From NCBI RefSeq assembly GCF_022965805.1, contig NC_133110.1:33134790-33198789 (forward strand): 64,000 nt of DNA. Reading direction: 5' to 3'. Shown piece by piece: positions 35,190 through 47,923 of this stretch. The notes under the pieces were generated by a model, which did no database searches, was not told the DNA's origin, and saw only the letters and a list, made by a program, of their open reading frames with translations. The translations under genes were made by a program, and so were the position numbers. Each line of letters begins with the position of its first letter. Within the stretch, counting starts at the first letter, position 1. Origin of the DNA: Primulina eburnea (taxonomy: Eukaryota; Streptophyta; Magnoliopsida; Lamiales; Gesneriaceae).

Positions 35190-36422
35190 ATACATTGACG
35201 TTGAGTCGTCCATGAAGGATGAGGAACATGTGTGCTGCATTCACAATCCATTGGAGTTTCAATGTCATTACGAGCAGAAGTAATCTTTATTTATAGGCGA
35301 GACTTGAAGAGACTTGAGGAAGACGAAGAGTCATCGATCCTTAAAATTATTCAGGCTACATTTTTCTCATCCTTTTTTTTGTTTATTTTTATTTATTTGC
35401 ATTAAGTAAAAAAGCAGTAGATAAACAGAGATGATAAAACGGAATATTTCATTCATAAAACCAGACTCATTACATTGTGTCTATATATTACATTTGTTGA
35501 TATCAGCAGTTTGAAGTACTTATGCTATGCAAAGTACTTCAGCAGGAACCTAAGATCTGTCGGAATCCACTCGCTTTGCATGATCGTGGTTGCTGAAAGG
35601 GATTTTTCCACACCTTAGTCCTTCTAATTTAGAACAATCTAACTGATTATTCATATTACAGGTCAAGTAATTTCTCCAAAGTCTTCATATCTAGAAAAAA
35701 GATGTCTTCAGACATCATCTTACAAGAAGCTGGAAATTGTCCTTGAATCTCTTCTGCTGATTCAGACTCTGGAGAAGACTCCGAGAGAATTCTTGCATCA
35801 TCCATTTGTGTTTTGTTATTTGTGTACATGACTTAGTTTGTGGGCTTGCAGGTACTTATATAGAGTATCGGGAAGCTAAAGAGATATCCAACCAGTCACA
35901 TCTTGCACGAATTTCAAGAGTCATCTATCATTCCCTCAGATCTCGTATCAATTGAATTTATTAGTTGCATTAATTGAGGGGGAATATTATTTTAATCTGT
36001 CTTTTCCTTTTACGTGCTTTATCATAAGTAGAAGAAGGTTTGTATTTTCGATAAAACAATGTGTCTACTGGTTTTTATCAAGATGCTGAAAGTATTTCAG
36101 TACTTCATAACTTCCAGTAGATATTATCATAAGACGACAAACTTTTTTCTGATATTTTTAGTAACCTCTTGGACAGCCCGCCTATTTTAGTTATTTTTAA
36201 AATTTTGGCGTATCTAACACTCTCTGCTCAACATTTAAATTCAACCGTAAACATACTGACATGTATCCTTATGTTTCACTGACAGCTGTACATTCTACAC
36301 TTTAACCGACTTCTCTAAGTCATTTCACCTTTACGCTTTCAGATCTTTCACATACTAGCTACTGCTTTCTCTCGTATTCACACTCTACTGCAGAATCTAC
36401 TCCAAATTCTTTTTGTTTGCAG
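35190..36422 (+). other. Non-coding gap between RNase H and the extra ORF
   Basis: No credible coding. A stretch at 36400-36422 (ATTCTTTTTGTTTGCAG) looks like a 3' splice site directly ahead of the extra ORF. Confidence 0.5.
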
Positions 36423-39110
36423 AACTGGCTGGAGCTTACACACTCAATGCCTATCAATTTAAATTAGCATCAGTCCTAACAATCAAGGACAATAATCTTG
36501 TTAAGATGTTTCAAGCTATCAGAAAATCTTCTCAGAGTGTTTTTTGAAACACCTGCTGTCATCTACAAAACTACTCTCTTAGACTTCTACGCCAAGGCAA
36601 CCGTAGAGGATGGAAAAATCATTTACTCTCAAGGAGGTGCATCCATCTCCATCGATGCTGCACTACTGGGATCGACGTTCTTTCTCCCATTTTCAGGTAT
36701 CTCTGAATTTTCTGACATCACTAAGGAGGAGATGTCTACTGCCCTTCTCACCTTCTCAGCTTTTGGAGAGGATCTCTCTCCCTCCTATTTCAAAAAGCTT
36801 CTGAAAATGGAATATCAAGTGCTTGCTGATATTGTCGCAAAGGCACTTCTGGTCAAAGCTGGAACATTTGATAGGTTGACCAAGGAAAAGGTTCAAGTAA
36901 TGATAGCCATCACTTCCAATTTCAAAGTGGACGGGAGCCGTTTCCTTTTCAAAATCATGAAGGATATGGTTGTTAGGAAGAGTTCTGGTTTTGCTGTGCA
37001 GATCAGCACCATGCTAAAGGATGCTGGTTTTCCTTTAACTTCGGAACATGACACTTCTTTTGTGACAATGACAGATGCTGGTAATGTGCTCGCCTTGAGG
37101 CCAACACCAACTGTGGCGGAATTTATTGCTCTAAAAAGGGAAATTGGAGATGCTCAGACTGAGGTTCAAGGACCTCAGAAGAAGATCAAGAGAAAAAGAG
37201 TGGTTATCTCCACTGATTCTGATAAAACAGTATCTAAGGAGTCTGCTGCTCCTACACAAGTATCTATCCTTGCCACCCCAAGCAAGAAGAAGGCTCACAC
37301 TGTGCTCCGCATCAAGAAAACAGCAGCCATTGCTGATTTAGACATTATCTCCTTGAGACAAGTGTTTCCAGAAGCCACATCTTCTTTGCAAGTATACATC
37401 CCTGTCACTAAGCCAACAGCCACTTCTGCTACCACAACCTCTACTGCTCCAACCCTCAGATCCTTGTCTGGAGTTGTTATTCGTAAATCTACTGTTGGCT
37501 TTTCTGCTTTTAGACCCGTGATGCCTGCCTCATCTTCAGACAAAGAGAAAGGAAAACTCGTTGCAGAACCAAAATCTCTTGGTGTTAAATCATCTGTTCA
37601 CACTGCTGTTGATCTTCACTTGGAGGAAATTGAGAAATCTGTCAATGAAGAAATGACTTTCTTTGATGATTGGCATAAGGTTTGAGTTTTCCATCCTCTC
37701 ACATTCTTCAGAACACCAGGTACATTTCGTAAGATGGTAAAGAATGAAGAGAAGGTATTTGCTCTTGCCAAGACTGAAAATGTGATTGAAGCAATGAGGC
37801 GACAAAGTTTCATTCTTGAGCAGCTGAAACAAAAGAAGCTGGAATCAGTTTTAAAGACTCTTCAGTCTAATTTTGATGCTATGATTCTCACTCCTGCTCG
37901 GGATCAGAATGTGATCCATATTCTGACTGACCGATTGAGAACGATGAATGATCAACTTCTTGCTCAGGAACAGACATTTGAAGAATCTGTAGAGTACTCA
38001 GTAGGATTCGTTCCAGACTTTGCTCAGATTAAGCCAGTTGAGGAAAGGACTACAGCTCCACCAAAAGCTAAGGTCTCTAGTACTCTTGCATCACGAAGCT
38101 GCCTACTCAATCATCCTCTCTTATTTCTGTTTGGGAATTGGCTTCAGTTGATGAAGTAATTCATTCCATTTTTGTTACTATCTCTACTGCCCCAGAACCT
38201 ACTCAAGCTGATGATGTGGTTCATACAGAAGCTCATCCAGCAGAACAACCGATGGAAGGATCAAATGCCGCTTCACTACTGCCAAATTTGGAGACATTTT
38301 ATGCAGAACGTCAAGCATAAATGGAAGCTCTGTTGAACATTCCATCTGAATCCATTCCAGCTGATGCACAAATGGTAACCACTGAAGCTACTCCACCTGA
38401 AGCAAGTTCAGCTCCTGACCAATCTACTTCCTTTGAAGGAAATTCTGCTGAACGGTCCCCCTGCTGTTACTACTACTCCAACGGAAATATCCTCTTCTAC
38501 TACCTTGATTGTTCCTCCTACTGATTCACCGGCTCACATAGCTCATATTGCTCATCTTGCTGATATTTCAGAATGTCCACTCGCAAGAAGTCCATCACCA
38601 GAAGAAGATCGCTTTGATCTTGAGACTGAGATTGATACACTGCGACGTAATATTGAAAGAGTTCAGAGATCGTCAAACAACTGTCCTATGATCATCCTGG
38701 TAAAGTTAGTGCTACCAGCTTCTTCCATGAACGCATTTCGAAACAAGTCATTAACACGACTGAATCATTGGCAAAGCTTGAAGTTGAATCCATCCTCTTT
38801 AGGAAAAATGTTTTGACCAGTCATGCTAACATCATGCTCAGTCAATCTGATGTTATTCGAACTGTCTCTGATCATGATTCATGTTTTCGCACAATCTCAA
38901 CTCAAGTTGAAGCTACTGATTCGAAACTTGAGACCATCGATGCCAAGATTGAGTCCCAATCTCAATCTCTTCAGGCTCTTAATGATCGTGTTTCGAATCA
39001 AGTCCCATTTTTGGAGATGATGAATGATAGGTTATTAGTCTTACTGGACGAATGGACGAATTACTCACTCGTTTTGATTCCAAAAAGGGGGAAACAGTAG
39101 GTAGGACATA
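36423..39110 (+). pseudogene. Extra ORF of the Copia element, frameshifted
   Basis: Reading begins after a splice-acceptor-like TTTGTTTGCAG with LASVLTIKDNNLVKMFQAIR, shifts frame near 36520, and runs as a 395-codon frame (36498-37685) with AVIYKTTLLDFYAKATVEDG and RFLFKIMKDMVVRKSSGFAV. The second half is rich in Lys, Ser, Thr and Pro (KKIKRKR, a likely basic nuclear signal). Further pieces to 39100 follow in changing frames and end in a coiled-coil-like part with a final FDSKKGE-type tail. No transmembrane segment or signal peptide is seen. From memory it resembles predicted proteins labelled 'dystroglycan-like' in Dorcoceras, a label without functional support. Function unknown. Confidence 0.65.
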
Positions 39111-39363
39111 AGAAAGGACATAAAAAGGTAGATCTGGAGGGCAACGTCATCAAGCTGAATCATCTTACAGAAGTCGAGATCCTCGGGATGAGGATAATGC
39201 ACTGTTCAAGGATATTGGAACTGATGATTAATCTCTTTGATTAATACTCTTTTGAACTTTGTTTTCCTACTTATTTAATTATCATTTACTTGGTTATAAT
39301 TGCTATATGCTTTTGATATAATTGCTAACTTCTAGGTTTTGGCACCACCGCAAATGGAGAAAT

Positions 39364-40400
39364 TGATAGAGTTAATTTAATTATGGTGATGAGAGTCAAA
39401 ACCAGTAGATCGCGTTAGTAAAAACAGAAGACATTATAAAAGCAGAAGTTCTCGTGCCGCCTTAACAAAGCAGTACTCTTCAAGTACTTATAAACTTAGA
39501 TAAACAGAAGCAGAACTTGACTTTTACTAAATCAGAACCTATCGATCATATATTAAATGTTACCGTTACTCTACCAAGTACGAGTATTAAATGCATCATT
39601 AATACTGAACAAAGTCATTTAATATGTCTTACAAATTTTGGTATGAAACGAGACTGATTGTTCTGAAGCCTTTTTGCAGGAATTTTTTTAGGCAATAAAG
39701 CTGATTCTATCAGAAGTCAAAGAAGCCGTTTGTTTATAGACGTTGGATTCAAGACTTCTATAATACACGAGATCAACTACGTTTATACGTTACCCAACAA
39801 CGATTACATTCTCTATCATACGAACGTCGATTTGAGCACTCAAAACTACTTATCATCTTCAAGCTCAATATATACAGAAAAGTAGCACACACTTCATAAT
39901 AGTTATCTGATCTTTTGAGATCATATTGTGCTAACTGTTTCTTACTCTCTCTTCAATATATTCACGTTACTATATATTTGAGAAGAGTTTGTAAACTGGA
40001 AAAGAGTCTTTTCCAGCAGTTTGCTATATTTATTTTATCGTGTTGAGAAACTAATAGTTTCAGTAGTCAAATGATAAGTCATGCTGAAGTGGGTGTGTAC
40101 AAGTGTTGTACTGTAAATTCCAAAGTCTTTTAGTGATACCTTCTGGAAACAGAAGAAGGGGAGACGTAAAAGATTTCATCTTCGAACTTCCATAAACAAC
40201 CACTGTTCTACTGCCTACTGTTTTATTGTGTTTCACTGTACTCCATCGGATCGTTTCCGCACTTATTATTATGATCTGCTGGATTTACTATTGAACAAGA
40301 TAAGCTATAATCTATAACAGGATTCTAGCACCCTTTGCAAAAAACGACCAACAAAGGAACGAGTTTATTCACCCCCCTTTAAACTCTATATCGATCCCCA
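39364..40400 (+). repeat. 3' LTR of the Copia element
   Basis: TGATAGAGTTAATTTAATTA to CTATATCGATCCCCA, preceded by the purine-rich AAATGGAGAAAT. After it the virus sequence ACACCAAAATTTG continues. Confidence 0.85.
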
Positions 40401-41780
40401 ACACCAAAATTTGATAAAATTGTTAAAACTGATGCTTTTTATATATGTTTTGGAGGAATTTTAAAACAAATAGATCCCAAAACAAAACAAAAATTTCTTA
40501 TTAGATTTTATTTTGGAAAATATAATAATGCTCAGAAAAACTACTCTACAGTAGCAAAAGTAATTTTAGCTATTGTGAGATGTATTTTAAAATTTCAAGA
40601 TGATTTATATAATTAAAAGTTTATTATAAAAACTAATTGCAAATCTGAAAAATTTATGTTTACTAAAGATTTTAAACATGATGTTTCTAAGCAAATGTTT
40701 GTAAGATGGAAGGCTCATTTAGTCCCTTGAGATTTTGGAGTTATTTACAAAAAAGGTGTATATAATCACTTACTTGATTTATTAACCAGAGAATATTTAT
40801 CTTAATGTTCTTATTTACAGATATTTATTGTGGAAGAGGAGAATCCTCTTATAGAGTAAGAGGTGGTAGGGGAAAACTCCCTAATATTATTGCTCAACAT
40901 GGTAAGCAGAGGCTTATAGCCCATAACATTTCCAGTCCATCAGCCAATAATTCTGAGCAGAATGATTCGTTATACAATGAATTTCAAGAATTCTTGAAAC
41001 ATAAACAAAGAAATAATATCGATTCTCAATCTCAAGCATCATATGATAATATCATTAAAGACGATGAAGGTGATTCAGCTCTTTATATAGAGATAAAATG
41101 TAGAGATTTAATTCTTCTTATAGAAGAAAAATATATTCAATGGGAAGAAACTCCATGTACTATCATGGAAAGATATTTAACCAATACATCATATGTATAT
41201 AGTTCTTATAACAGAGATGATTTTATGAAAATCTTCTATTATCTACTAAAAGTGTTGAAATAACTCACTTTTATAGTAATAATCAACAAAAAAGAAGTTA
41301 TAACTTCTCCAAATTTATTATAAAGAAGATTATATCTATTGAAGAATGTGTTATATCTCCATTAGTAGAAAAATATTTTTATTCTCAAAATAATCAACTG
41401 AATTTTAAATTTAATTTTTTGGGATTATATTGATTGTTTTAATAAAACTCTATGTCTGTTCTTTATGGAATTTTGAATTTCACGGATTTACAGATGACAA
41501 CCAGAGTTTGGTTATACCGATGAAGGCATTCCGTGTTTATGGAGGGTTAGTTCCACAAAATTTTGGGACAAATTATTGAGAGATGATCCTGAAACAAGAA
41601 AACCCTATGGTCATGAAACTCTTCAAAATATGGAGGAAAATATTTCTTTATATCAGAAAGATTTTAACAAGCAAACAAGAGAAAGAACAAGACTCAATGA
41701 GTACCTTCAAAATTCTGACTCAGAAAATATTCTGATATCTATTCTAAAGACAAAATGATTGAAGTCTACATTGAAGAAAT
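40401..41780 (+). pseudogene. Endogenous pararetrovirus fragment 3: RNase H and downstream ORF
   Basis: RNase H landmarks are NNAQKNYSTVAKVILAIVRC near 40525, KTNCKSEKFMFTKDFKHD, SKQMFVRWKAHLVP and, at the end, NHLLDLLTREYL, typical of Caulimoviridae. A 152-codon frame (40805-41263) follows: a basic, glycine-rich start (GRGESSYRVRGGRGKLPN), then an acidic part without a domain I know. A later piece (41576-41758) has RDDPETRKPYGHETLQNMEE. The region is broken by stops and frame changes and is cut at 41780 by the LTR of a Gypsy element. The role of the post-RNase H part is unknown. Confidence 0.75.
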
Positions 41781-43411
41781 TGTGGGGACCCGGGCTCTAA
41801 CTCAATTATTTTGGGATTTATTGGATCTTTGCTCGAAAATATGGGTCAAAATTTTGCTTTTAACATGAACTCAAATGTATAATTAAAGCATAACATGTCT
41901 CTATATTAATTAAACAACATAATGTACATACAAGTCTGTCTAGTACAATCATACGCTAGTGTTTAAATGCCAACTACAAATATCAGTAGTACAAGTCTAA
42001 TAAGCAAACACTAGAAATCTTCAACGCCCGAGATCTCCACGCTATCCTCAACCTCTCATCTAGCTCGAGACCCAGATCCTGCCCCACCTGTTGCCATGCA
42101 CACATACAGACACGACAACAGCCGGATAACTCCGGTGAGAACAAATCCCAGTATAAAACATGGTAAGCATGTATAGAAACAATCTAAATCATAAAACATG
42201 CTATCATGAACATATTCAAAAGTAATAGATTTCATAATCTATGAAATCAAATCAAAATAAGCATGCAACCCATTCAGATACACATGAAATTTAAATCAAA
42301 TCATATAACCATGCTGTCATGACTGGAAGCAATAAACATGGATTTCATAGTCTATGAAACCACATTCATAACCACATGCAGTTCTAGTCAACTCATGTCT
42401 AGACTCAACTCAACTATATCTCTAGGGATCCCGGGGTGAATAAGACGTCACTGTCTGTCACCTACCCTCCCAATCGGGGTGACGTACGTCTTATTCCTAG
42501 ACTTCGGTCATATCTGTATCGAATAATCTACAATAGGAGGGTGTCTGCTCCTATGTAACGATACACCGAACGTCTAGAAGTCTGACTATCTGTCAAACTT
42601 TCCTACCTCAAATGCAATGTATAACAACCTGTAAACAAAGCATGTTCATTTCAAAGGATTTGAATATAAAGTCTATAAACAAATCACAATTATATCAAAA
42701 GATAAACAATAATCAAGTATGTGATTTTATTGGGAAACTCAAATGAGATCTGATTTGAGTTATATCTTCCCAGATATCACATGAATTATACCTTTCTTGC
42801 CGAATCGTCGGTGTCGTCGTCGAAGTCTCGAGTTCACAATAGCCAACACAAATCTGAAATGGCATAGTCGAGGTGCACTCTATCAATATACATCTCAAAC
42901 AACTCAATAAACATACCTGAAATCGGTTTCAATACAATTTGACGGCGTAACGGTGTAATTCTCGGTACCGGTCAACTCAATCTCAACAAAACAATATATA
43001 CAATAACCACAACTCATAATCTTCATAATATACTCATCAAAACACAATATAACATGCTCAATTCTTCCAATCAATATCGATATACATGCTGGAAATTCGC
43101 AAGGCTCGTATACGGTGTCCGAAAATCATTCTGATAACAAATATACGATGCTCGGTATACCAAGAACACATATTTCTAACAAAATCATAATTTCCCCAAT
43201 ACATAGATTTCGAACCATGCTGAAAATAATCGAAACTTACATCCTTAGCTAGCCCTCGTTGCAAGGATCAATAATCCGGACTCGGAATTAAAATCAAATG
43301 AGCAAATCTTGCACAATCTCAAATCTAAGATGACAAAGCTTGAAGGAACAAAGCTTGCTCTCGATTCTTTCCCTCAATCTGAAAGGAGAATGAAGACTCA
43401 GCAACTTTATG

Positions 43412-43421
43412 TATATATATA
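43412..43421 (-). promoter_or_regulatory. TATA box of LTR A
   Basis: TATATATATA, 50 bp downstream (minus sense) of the decamer array. The same arrangement occurs at 55865-55875 in LTR D2. Confidence 0.5.
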
Positions 43422-43471
43422 CATGCCATGTGTCAACACGAAATTCAAAGGTGGAAATCTCGCATGCAGAC

Positions 43472-43694
43472 CGCGGGTACGGTGACTCAAGAGTGCGGGT
43501 GCGCTGTGCTCTCGGCAGCAATATTATTTTCTGGAATTCTTAGACCGCGGGTGCGGTCCTTACATGACCGCGGGTGCGGTCTCACACCGCGGGGGCGGTC
43601 TTGCTAGCACCGCGGGTGCGGTGTCTGTTCGCACAAATTCACCAATTTCTGTCACCTACACCGCGGGTGCGGTAGTCTTAGCACCGCGGGTGCG
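43472..43694. repeat. CGC-N4-GCG decamer array, GGGT type (LTR A)
   Basis: Eight copies: CGCGGGTACG at 43472, TGCGGGTGCG at 43494, CGCGGGTGCG at 43546, 43569, 43611, 43662 and 43685, and CGCGGGGGCG at 43588. Most are extended to ACCGCGGGTGCGGT, with ACCGC/GCGGT arms. The open frames over it are by-products of the repeat. Confidence 0.9.
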
Positions 43695-43954
43695 ATGTGG
43701 CTTCGGCCCTGCTGCTCAAAATCTCATAATTCATGCATTCTTATTTCCACAAGTCTAACATCAATGACAACGAATAATTCTCGAGCCTTACATTTCTCCC
43801 CCTCTTAGACAAGAGTTCGTCCTCGAACTCATAAACCAGTAATCACGCAAGTATACACAAAATTGCATGTCATGCATTCTCATATCTTTCGAGTCTTACA
43901 TTAACGAAGATTAACAATCTTGGTTTATCAATTCTATAATTCTTGGGCATTACA

Positions 43955-46349
43955 TTTCTCCCCCTCTTAGATCTGAGTTCGTCCTCGAACTCTCAAGTAA
44001 TCAATTCAGCTATACGAGAAGAAATGTATACTCGAGTTCAACTCGAACTCAACTCTCTGATTCCAGTTTGGAATAAGAATTCATGAAGTATCCTATCATA
44101 ATACTTCTTAAACTAACTCTGACAGAATCAATCTTGCCATGCGGGTTATACAACATCTGTATAAACCAATTACAGTTTAGTAACCAATACCAATAGTCAT
44201 TGATCAACCTGTTTATCCCAATCAAGGATATACTCAATCTTCCACTCTCAATACCAAGCATCATCATCCGATGTTGGTTTATCAAATCTGTCATTTCTGA
44301 GCTATCTTTATTTCTGTCTGAATCTTCGTTATATGGACTCTGTAGTACTTACTGTACAATGTGTCATCTGTAACGATCTCCGTACTCTTTTGATAGCTAT
44401 CACCACACAATCACCCATAAGGTAACAAAACTTTATGCCAACTAGTGCTAGCATCCAGCACTACCACTCTCTGGATATCTTCCAATATCTGGCTAGTACA
44501 TTCTGACTGTCTGTCAATCTGTGAAAAATCTGCGAGAGAGAGCTCATGATATCTTCTATAATAAGTACAAACTCAATCATAATCACAATATGATATAATC
44601 TACTTAAATGTTCTGTTCTATCTGAACATTTCTTTGACATCGATCTATGTCATTTAATTCTGTTTGTACGTAATCGGGTACAAACTGATAGATATAGATT
44701 GAGTAATCTTTCAATCATAATCATATCATATCTCAATCTAAAGAAAATGATGGTAATTTCATTACGAAAGCCATAGAAATGTACTCTCATTTCTATTCAG
44801 AAATATACAAATTCTATAGTAAACTTCTGATTCCTATCTTTCTGTCCTCTTCTGTTAGCAATTCAGACATATCAGTACAATTTCTGCAAACATTTCGATA
44901 CAAATTCTGTCATAACTGATTTAATCTGTCTATATCATAACTATCTGTTCGAATATCATACATTCACAATTTCTTGAATGAAAACTGAACTCACTACTGT
45001 GCATTTCTGACACTATCTGTGCTTTCAGATTCGAACTATCCTGTATAAACAATCAGTTAATAATATAAAATAAAGAAGAAATACCTACCTGGTATTCGGC
45101 TCTGATTGTAGATATCAATTCTGTTATACAATTCTGAAACATTCTGATATCATAACACAACCAGTCTACTACAAAACACAAAATCACATATCTGTTTCTC
45201 TGACCGATACCCTGCTCTGATTATCGAAATACTGCTCTGACCATTCTGATCACGTTTCTGAACTGCTGAAATTATAGAATTCATTTCTGATACAAGCTGG
45301 ACTGTATATACCCTCAACAGTTCAGAAAATCTGTATCAATACTGATTCAGAATAACAATAATCTATACTAATCTAGTAAATATATAGGATTGTAAATTCT
45401 AATAATACTATCGATTTTGACAAATCAATCAGATCTTCATGCCATTCTGATCCACTGCTATATATCATCTGCAAATATAATATGCTCCCCAAACAATACA
45501 ATTTGTATAAAATACTGATCTAGAAGCAATCATTCTCGAGCAGTTCAAAACACAATCATATCAGATAATCTGTCAACTCATAGAATATCAGTCTCTGACA
45601 ATTCTGACATTTCTGATTTCCTGATTTTTCTGATATTGGTATCTGATCAGTCACTGATCACAATATCAACTGTCTCAAATTCAATCAGTATACTAACATC
45701 AGATATCATCTATTCTGAATACAATCTGTTTCAAACAAAATACATATCTGAACAATTTCTGTATACAATCATTATAGTTCTCAGAATATTCAATACAATC
45801 TTCAGATATTCTCTTCAATCAATCAAATGCTAGAAGTATATCAAAATCTTACAGATATAACAAGCATAAAATCATCAGAACATCTCTGAATATACTGAAA
45901 CATACCAAAGAGAAACACTAAATCAGATGTAACTCCTGGTTAGTACTCTTCTACTGATCTTACAATTCACTCTGTATCATTCTGGTCATTCCATATCATT
46001 CTGTACTGAATTCTAACATACAATCAATGTCTGAACTCAATTCAATTCTGAACTCTATCTTTCTGATATAGCACACAAATCTGAAATCTTATCTAGGCAA
46101 ACATCAGCCAACTCATACATCATTGACATATCTGTCAATGTTAGGCTCGATTTCAGTAGGTCTACTGAATATATAGGGATGCAATCTGCTCCTTTCTGTA
46201 TTAATCGAGTCATTTACAATACAGACATCAAATGAATTCTAAATTTAGGATCCTTATCGTGGTATCTCCACTGATCAGTCATCTCTGATCCGACTTTTAC
46301 CAATTCTGGAAAATTCTACAATATATCTGTACTTGTTTATCCTATACAT
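43955..46349 (-). pseudogene. Decayed Gypsy pol of the LTR A element
   Basis: Nucleotide-level similarity to the better-kept copy in element D2 identifies the segment. Near 44781-44804 the minus strand reads like the integrase IPEWKWE region (ISE-stop-K-stop-EY here). Near 44520-44460 it matches the integrase stretch that in D2 reads QIDGQSEYTIQILKD. The part from 44845 to 46349 corresponds to the RT side but shows no intact motif. Stops are everywhere. The plus strand is unusually rich in the word TCTGA (five in 45541-45660). Confidence 0.6.
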
Positions 46350-47923
46350 ATCAATAATCCGGACTCGGAATTAAAATCAAATGAGCAAATCTTGCACAAT
46401 CTCAAATCTAAGATGACAAAGCTTGAAGGAACAAAGCTTGCTCTCGATTCTTTCCCTCAATCTGAAAGGAGAATGAAGACTCAGCAACTTTATGTATATA
46501 TATACATGCCATGTGTCAACACGAAATTCAAAGGTGGCAATCTCGCATGCAGACCGCGGGTGCGGTGACTCAAGAGTGCGGGTGCGCTGTGCTCTCTGCA
46601 GCAATATTATTTTCTGGAATTCTTAGACCGCGGGTGCGGTCCTTACATGACCGCGGGTGCGGTCTCACACCGCGGGGGCGGTCTTGCTAGCACCGCGGGT
46701 GCGGTGTCTGTTCGCACAAATTCACCAATTTCTGTCACCTACACCGCGGGTGCGGTAGTCTTAGCACCGCGGGTGCGATGTGGCTTCGGCCCTGCTGCTC
46801 AAAATCTCATAATTCATGCATTCTTATTTCCACAAGTCTAACATCAATGACAACGAATAATTCTCGAGCCTTACATTTCTCCGCCTCTTAGACAAGAGTT
46901 CGTCCTCGAACTCATAAACCAGTAATCACGCAAGTATACACAAACTTGCATGTCATGCATTCTCATATCTTTCGAGTCTTACATTAACGAAGATTAACAA
47001 TCTTGGTTTATCAATTCTATAATTCTTGGGCATTACATTTCTCCCCCTCTTAGATCTGAGTTCGTCCTCGAACTCTCAAGTAATCAATTCAGCTATACGA
47101 GAAGAAATGTATACTCGAGTTCAACTCGAACTCAACTCTCTGATTCCAGTTTGGAATAAGAATTCATGAAGTATCCTATCATAATACTTCTTAAACTAAC
47201 TCTGACAGAATCAATCTTGCCATGCGGGTTATACAACATCTGTATAAACCAATTACAGTTTAGTAACCAATACCAATAGTCATTGATCAACCTGTTTATC
47301 CCAATCAAGGATATACTCAATCTTCCACTCTCAATACCAAGCATCATCATCCGATGTTGGTTTATCAAATCTGTCATTTCTGAGCTATCTTTATTTCTGT
47401 CTGATCTTCGTTATATGGACTCTGTAGTACTTACTGTACAATGTGTCATCTGTAACGATCTCCGTACTCTTTTGATAGCTATCACCACACAATCACCCAT
47501 AAGGTAACAAAACTTTATGCCAACTAGTGCTAGCATCCAGCACTACCACTCTCTGGATATCTTCCAATATCTGGCTAGTACATTCTGACTGTCTGTCAAT
47601 CTGTGAAAAATCTGCGAGAGAGAGCTCATGATATCTTCTATAATAAGTACAAACTCAATCATAATCACAATCTGATATAATCTACTTAAATGTTCTGTTC
47701 TATCTGAACATTTCTTTGACATCGATCTATGTCATTTAATTCTGTTTGTACGTAATCGGGTACAAACTGATAGATATAGATTGAGTAATCTTTCAATCAT
47801 AATCATATCATATCTCAATCTAAAGAAAATGATGGTAATTTCATTACGAAAGCCATAGAAATGTACTCCCATTTCTATTCAGAAATATACAAATTCTATA
47901 GTAAACTTCTGATTCCTATCTTT
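46350..47923 (-). repeat. Direct repeat of 43267-44840
   Basis: From ATCAATAATCCGGACTCGG onward the sequence is nearly identical to the LTR end, array, polypurine tract and integrase part found 3083 bp to the left. The switch point at 46350-46358 carries the 9-bp word ATCAATAAT that both parent sequences share (43267-43275 and, in element D2, 52805-52813). The decamer array here is at 46553-46776. Confidence 0.85.

Larger units (their letters stand above)
25985..40400 (+). mobile_element. Copia element (Sirevirus-like) with a long extra ORF
   Basis: Order: 5' LTR, PBS, gag with zinc knuckle, protease, integrase, RT, RNase H, 1.2 kb gap, extra ORF, 3' LTR. Integrase before RT defines Copia; a gag of this type plus an extra ORF after RNase H suggests the Sirevirus group. 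Several stops and a 2.95 kb solo LTR in the integrase show that it is inactive. It separates the virus RT from its RNase H. I could not confirm a 5-bp target duplication. Confidence 0.85.
41781..43954 (-). repeat. LTR A of the TGTGGGGACC Gypsy family, 2.17 kb
   Basis: It starts TGTGGGGACCCGGG and ends TTGGGCATTACA (43954), followed by TTTCTCCCCCTCTTAGA, the reversed polypurine tract. In minus sense it is a 3' LTR. An earlier copy of the same boundary (GAGCCTTACA-TTTCTCCCCCTCTTAGA) lies inside at 43792. Near-identical copies are 56358-58532 and, in part, 48524-49507. Confidence 0.85.

Noticed and set aside
39081..39093. CAAAAAGGGGGAA as the Copia polypurine tract
   Set aside because: It lies about 270 bp before the 3' LTR, inside the tail of the extra ORF; AAATGGAGAAAT next to the LTR is the better candidate.
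25980..40405. A 5-bp target duplication around the Copia element
   Set aside because: CCACA on the left and ACACC on the right do not match; boundaries may be off by a base or mutated.
43564..43758. A 64-codon open frame repeated almost unchanged at 46647, 49708 (minus) and 58142
   Set aside because: It is a by-product of the ACCGCGGGTGCGGT array; conservation reflects recent duplication of the LTR, and there is no start context or domain.
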